Origin: Desulfoferrobacter suflitae
Lineage (GTDB): Bacteria; Desulfobacterota; Syntrophobacteria; Syntrophobacterales; Syntrophobacteraceae
Assembly: GCF_022603395.1 (NCBI RefSeq)
Contig: NZ_JAIBKA010000008.1
Coordinates: forward strand, 62,001 to 126,000
Reading direction: 5' to 3'
Length of the DNA stretch: 64,000 nucleotides
Positions 60,663 through 64,000 of the stretch are shown one piece after another. The translations under genes were made by a program, and so were the position numbers. Under the pieces are notes generated by a model that was not told where the DNA came from, did no database searches, and was given only the letters and a program-made list of their open reading frames with translations. Position 1 is the stretch's first letter; each line of letters begins with the position of its first letter.

Positions 60663-60800
60663 GCCCACGCACAGCGCCGGTCACCCGCCGAGCGAGGCAG
60701 TGCGTGGAAATGCAGGCAGGTGCAGGTTGGGGTTTGCGTCCCAGTGTGCGCTTCCCCGGCCTCCACCGTTTTAACAACTTGTGATGAGCCGAGCGGTCCC

Positions 60801-61505
60801 TTGATAAAATTTCCTGACGGTTGCCTGACGGCGCGGTTTTGCCGCAGAGAAAAGCGTTTCCTGGTCGAAGTGGAAAGGCAAAACGCGCGGTTCTGGGTGC
60901 ACTGCAACAATTCCGGAAGCATGCTCGGTTTGCTCAGGCGCGGAGCCGACGTTCTGCTATCACCGGGGCAGCGGCCCGGACGTCGCTTATCCCACACGCT
61001 GGAGCTGATAAAACTGGGCGATGCCTGGGTGGGAGTCAACACCCTGACACCCAACCGGATGCTGCGAAAAGCCTGGGAAATGTCCTTGATCCCGCAACTG
61101 AGGGGATATTCAGCCTACCGGAGCGAAGCCAAAGTCGGCTCCAGCCGGCTCGACGCCCGCTTGACAGGAGCCGATGGTGCTCTTTGGATCGAGGCCAAGA
61201 ACGTCACCCTGGTGGAAGATGAGGTGGCCTATTTTCCCGACGCGCCGACCGAAAGAGGCCGGAAGCACTTGCTGGAGCTGATGGAGCTGGCTCGATCGGG
61301 CCAGCGCGTCGCCTGCTTCTATCTTATTCAGAGACCCGAGGCCCGCTGTTTTGCGCCGGCGGATTTCATCGACAGCACGTTTGCCGATTTGTTCTGGCAG
61401 GCCTTGGACGCCGGAGTAGAAGCCTGGCCCTATCAAGCCCTGATTTCCACCGAAGGCATCCGTCTCGGCGCACCACTGCCCCTGGCCATTGCCCACAAGG
61501 TGTAG
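60801..61505 (+). CDS. sfsA: SfsA homologue
   Basis: Starting at TTG 60801 gives 234 residues, the typical SfsA length, and the family start LIKFPDG, then RFLVEVE, NARFWVHCNNSGSMLGLL, VGVNTLTPNRMLRKAW and IEAKNVTLVEDEVAYFPDAPTERGRKHL. SfsA was found in E. coli as a sugar fermentation stimulation factor and binds DNA; it has a nuclease-like fold. The upstream GTG (60720) would add 27 residues that do not match the family. The ribosome site is weak. Confidence 0.88.
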   Translation: MIKFPDGCLTARFCRREKRFLVEVERQNARFWVHCNNSGSMLGLLRRGADVLLSPGQRPGRRLSHTLELIKLGDAWVGVNTLTPNRMLRKAWEMSLIPQLRGYSAYRSEAKVGSSRLDARLTGADGALWIEAKNVTLVEDEVAYFPDAPTERGRKHLLELMELARSGQRVACFYLIQRPEARCFAPADFIDSTFADLFWQALDAGVEAWPYQALISTEGIRLGAPLPLAIAHKV

Positions 61506-61610
61506 CCGGGCCCTTACCGGCGGATGCCACGCATGATCACGCCGTCGTCGTGCCACCGACAATCGGCCTCCAGCAAATCAACTCCGCCCTTTGTCGTCCG
61601 CCCTCCGTCC

Positions 61611-62171
61611 TCACGGCAGGCAATCGGGTCCCCAGCCCCAGGGGCGGGAAAGACACGAACCGTACCATCCCCATCCCCAAAAATAGGGGCGGTAATAATA
61701 CGGAGCGTTATAGGCGGGCGCAGGCGGCCAGAGATGAATCTGTGCAACAGAAACAACGGGGTAAGTATACTCGATGCCGCTCAAAGGGAGCACTTCCTTG
61801 CCCGTTATCCTGCCGGCTACGGTGACCTTTCGGCCCTTTTCATAGACTGCGCCGTCCAGATAGCCTGTTGCCCGGGCGATGAACCTGCCTTGCGAGTAGT
61901 CTCCATTGCCGGGCATTTGCCCGATTTCCAGCGGTGTTTGCAGCACCTTAATGAGGGTATAGCCGGGCTCATTGACGGTTTCGATGATGATCCCTCCCCA
62001 GATAACCATCTGCCCGAGATAACCCTCAGGATTTTCCAGCACCGCCACAAACGCGGGCGCATTCACCGCTCGATCCCGCAGGTCGGGCGCGATCACATGT
62101 TGGGTGCATGCGGAAAATGCCGTCCCCACCACAAGCACCCACACTATCTGCACTGCCAACCCTTTTCTCAT
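61611..62171 (-). CDS. slp: Slp family outer membrane lipoprotein
   Basis: ATG 62171 (GGGAGA upstream) gives 186 residues with lipobox FSAC. The mature part matches the Slp family (VLENPEGYLGQMVIWGG, RFIARATGYLDGAVYEKGRKVTVAGRITG). The C-terminus is rich in Tyr, Trp and Pro (YNAPYYYRPYFWGWGWYG), unusual for a lipoprotein end and possibly membrane facing. Slp proteins are induced by starvation or acid in E. coli; the role here is unknown. Confidence 0.85.
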   Translation of the reverse strand: MRKGLAVQIVWVLVVGTAFSACTQHVIAPDLRDRAVNAPAFVAVLENPEGYLGQMVIWGGIIIETVNEPGYTLIKVLQTPLEIGQMPGNGDYSQGRFIARATGYLDGAVYEKGRKVTVAGRITGKEVLPLSGIEYTYPVVSVAQIHLWPPAPAYNAPYYYRPYFWGWGWYGSCLSRPWGWGPDCLP

Positions 62172-62333
62172 GCAGCCGTCTCCCATAGAGCCCTTCTCAT
62201 GAGATGCACGTCGCAGCTTGCCTCCCGCTCCAAATGATCTCCATGAAAACTAACTCTTTTCCGGAAGCGAATAAAGAGTTAAGGTGCTGAACCCGGAATT
62301 GACGGGCCATTTCACTACGGAACCCAAACAAAC

Positions 62334-63542
62334 ATGATTGAATCGTTTTCGCTATTTGCCGGATGGCTGATTGACGGAACAGGGCAACCGCTGCGGGAAA
62401 ACATGTTCATTCGAGTCGAGCAGGGCCTGATTCACTCGGTCAGACGGGCACGGCAGGCAGACATGTACGCACCCGATCTTGTCAATTGCTCGCACGCCAC
62501 AGTGCTGCCGGCCCTGCTGGATGCCCACGTGCACCTGTGCATGTCGGGAACCACCGCCGAGGAACTGCGCAGGAAACAGTTGAACTTCGATTTTGACATG
62601 GCGGGGAAAATGATCCGCTCTCATCTCATGGATCATTTGACATACGGCGTTGTCGCCATTCGCGACGGCGGCGATTATGCGGCTCATGCACTTCGCTACA
62701 AACACCAGAAACTGGCACAGGATCAACTCCCCATACACCTTCTGGCAGCGGGCAAAGGGTGGCGTTCCCGCGGTCGCTACGGCCGGCTCATAGGGCGCCC
62801 GCCGCAGGATGGAAAGAGTCTGGCCGAAGCCATTGCCGAGCAGAACATCCAGGCCGACCACGTCAAAATTGCCAATTCGGGAGTAAACAGTCTCACTCAC
62901 TTCGGCAAGGAGACTCCGCCCCAGTTCCACGCAGGGGAGCTCACTGCGGCTGTCCGAACAGCGCGCAACAAGGGCCTCAGGACCATGGTGCACGCCAACG
63001 GGAAAAAACCGGTGCGGCAGGCGCTGCAAGCGGGCTGTCATTCCATCGAGCACGGCTATTTTATGGGTCCGGACAATCTCCAGTGGATGGCCGATCGCCA
63101 GGTCTATTGGGTTCCTACCGCCTACAGCATGAAGGTTTACGCTGATCTTCCGGACAACGGAAGCTCCCGGGCAGACGTCGCCAGAAAAAACCTGGATCAT
63201 CAGCTGGAACAAATGGCGGCGGCAAGAACGCTGCAGGTTCCCATTGCGCTGGGAACCGATGCGGGCGGCCTGGGAATTAACCACGGCCAGGCCCTGAGTG
63301 AAGAAATCAAGCTGCTGATGACCGCGGGCTATTCTCTGGAATGGTCCATCCGCGCCGCCACCTGGGATGCCGCCCGACTGCTCGGCCTCGATGACGAATT
63401 GGGCGTGATCAAAAAGGGCATGCCCGCCACCTTCATTGTAGCCCGGGGCAATCCGCACTGCCTGATGGACAGCCTGTGTCCTCCCGAGCAACTCTATATC
63501 CGCGGCACCCTCTGGAGCGGCGGTGACACCCGGCTAACCTGA
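62334..63542 (+). CDS. Amidohydrolase family protein (imidazolonepropionase-like)
   Basis: The 402-residue TIM-barrel protein has LDAHVHLCMSG (first metal His pair), YGVVAIRDGGDYA, TMVHANGKKPVRQALQAGCHSIEHGYFM and LGTDAGGLGI (final Asp), the amidohydrolase pattern. Such enzymes hydrolyse cyclic amides or prolyl dipeptides. It is closest in style to Xaa-Pro dipeptidase/imidazolonepropionase-like proteins. The hut genes at 32-36 kb lack hutI, but there is no specific sign that this gene is the missing one, as it lies 26 kb away and not in that operon. Confidence 0.85.
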   Translation: MIESFSLFAGWLIDGTGQPLRENMFIRVEQGLIHSVRRARQADMYAPDLVNCSHATVLPALLDAHVHLCMSGTTAEELRRKQLNFDFDMAGKMIRSHLMDHLTYGVVAIRDGGDYAAHALRYKHQKLAQDQLPIHLLAAGKGWRSRGRYGRLIGRPPQDGKSLAEAIAEQNIQADHVKIANSGVNSLTHFGKETPPQFHAGELTAAVRTARNKGLRTMVHANGKKPVRQALQAGCHSIEHGYFMGPDNLQWMADRQVYWVPTAYSMKVYADLPDNGSSRADVARKNLDHQLEQMAAARTLQVPIALGTDAGGLGINHGQALSEEIKLLMTAGYSLEWSIRAATWDAARLLGLDDELGVIKKGMPATFIVARGNPHCLMDSLCPPEQLYIRGTLWSGGDTRLT

Positions 63543-63591
63543 GGGGGGGGAGGCTCTGCCCCTGCCCGGTCGAGTGCTTTCCAAAAGCTCG

Positions 63592-64000
63592 TCAGCCGGT
63601 TTTCCTGGCGACCCACAGCAGGTGCTGGCCCAGACGAGCGAGCAGGGGAATTTTTTCCGCCAGGCGCTCCAAAGGGTCGACCCGGCGCGCGATAACGTCC
63701 ACATTGCCTCGCGCCAGCAGCTCGACCACCAGAAACGGCAGCACTTCGACTTCGTAACTCCCCCACCAGACCGTCTCAAAACCATTGCGGCGCAGCAGGC
63801 GCGCCAGCTGTTGTCGCGAGAAATGATAGTGAATCCCATAGGCCGGTTCGGGCTTTTTCCAGTTGAATTCAAATTGCGCGTGCAGGTTGTGGTATGGCGG
63901 CAGCACCCCGTCCCAGGCGAGACTGAGGATCTTTTCCGCAACTCTGAAGGGATTGTTGCTGTAGTCCAGGTTATGGCTGCTCGGGGTTGTGAGCAACAGC
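63592..64000 (-). CDS. SAM-dependent methyltransferase, C-terminal part (runs off the right edge)
   Basis: The frame enters the window at 64000 and ends at 63592, giving about 136 residues. It reads LLLTTPSSHNLDYSNNPFRVAEK and continues with RQQLARLLRRNGFETVWWG, typical of the C-terminal half of class I methyltransferases of the type 11 group. The SAM-binding motif lies outside. It converges on the amidohydrolase gene. Confidence 0.75.
   Translation of the reverse strand, partial: LLLTTPSSHNLDYSNNPFRVAEKILSLAWDGVLPPYHNLHAQFEFNWKKPEPAYGIHYHFSRQQLARLLRRNGFETVWWGSYEVEVLPFLVVELLARGNVDVIARRVDPLERLAEKIPLLARLGQHLLWVARKTG

Noticed and set aside
62334-63542. Naming the amidohydrolase as hutI
   Set aside because: It is 26 kb from the hut genes in a different context and lacks features specific to imidazolonepropionase as far as I can see.

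Overview
The window is a GC-rich, densely coded chromosomal segment from an anaerobic bacterium. The best guess is a syntrophic or sulfate-reducing member of the former deltaproteobacteria (Desulfobacterota, Syntrophobacter-like). This is inferred from gene content, not from a marker gene. The content includes a large HdrA/MvhD/HdrD electron-transfer cluster with selenocysteine, a tungsten aldehyde:ferredoxin oxidoreductase, a diheme peroxidase-like cytochrome and a Ni superoxide dismutase. I saw no rRNA, tRNA, CRISPR array, insertion sequence or phage gene.

Layout. 1-4.6 kb (minus strand): the start of a GlcF-like Fe-S protein, an M1 aminopeptidase and an HMG-CoA lyase-like enzyme. 4.9-6.6 kb: a tiny lipoprotein, a cold-shock protein and a DUF1269 protein with an extra N-terminal domain. 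6.9-14 kb: a hybrid histidine kinase converging on an sbcC with no sbcD beside it. 14.4-16.6 kb: three exported proteins of unknown function. 17.25-29.1 kb: the main feature, an eight-gene hdr/mvh cluster ending in a strong terminator. 29.2-32 kb: alpha-glucan phosphorylase and a membrane sensor-like protein. 32.3-35.9 kb: urocanate hydratase, glutamate formimidoyltransferase and cyclodeaminase (lower histidine degradation). 36.2-37.4 kb: a chemoreceptor with almost no periplasmic domain. 37.5-41 kb (minus strand): an oxidative-stress group (WrbA, NiSOD, two small proteins, diheme peroxidase-like cytochrome). 41.5-46.8 kb: an M16 presequence-protease homologue, LysE-type exporter, hotdog thioesterase and a glycosyltransferase. 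47-57.3 kb: an ABC/FtsX system with a 1595-residue lipoprotein-permease fusion and two large OPT-type membrane proteins. 57.3-64 kb: a transferase fusion, aldehyde:ferredoxin oxidoreductase, SfsA, Slp lipoprotein, amidohydrolase and a partial methyltransferase.

The hdr/mvh cluster is the strongest candidate for unusual biology. Four of its genes are interrupted by a single in-frame TGA at a conserved cysteine position, and each TGA is followed at 15-22 nt by a small hairpin, as in bacterial SECIS elements. The two MvhD paralogues use selenocysteine at different, reciprocal cysteine positions. One HdrA is a double-length fusion of the modules that two later genes encode separately. One HdrA appears split, with a GltD/NfnB-like NAD(P)H:flavin module fused to its N-terminal part. 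Together these suggest a flavin-based electron-bifurcating or confurcating assembly linking NAD(P)H, ferredoxin and a disulfide or other low-potential partner. No hydrogenase or formate dehydrogenase catalytic subunit lies in the window.

The second candidate is the ABC-FtsX/M28-like/OPT locus, where a peptidase fold that seems to have lost its zinc ligands is fused to an FtsX permease and sits in an apparent operon with two OPT-family-like transporters.
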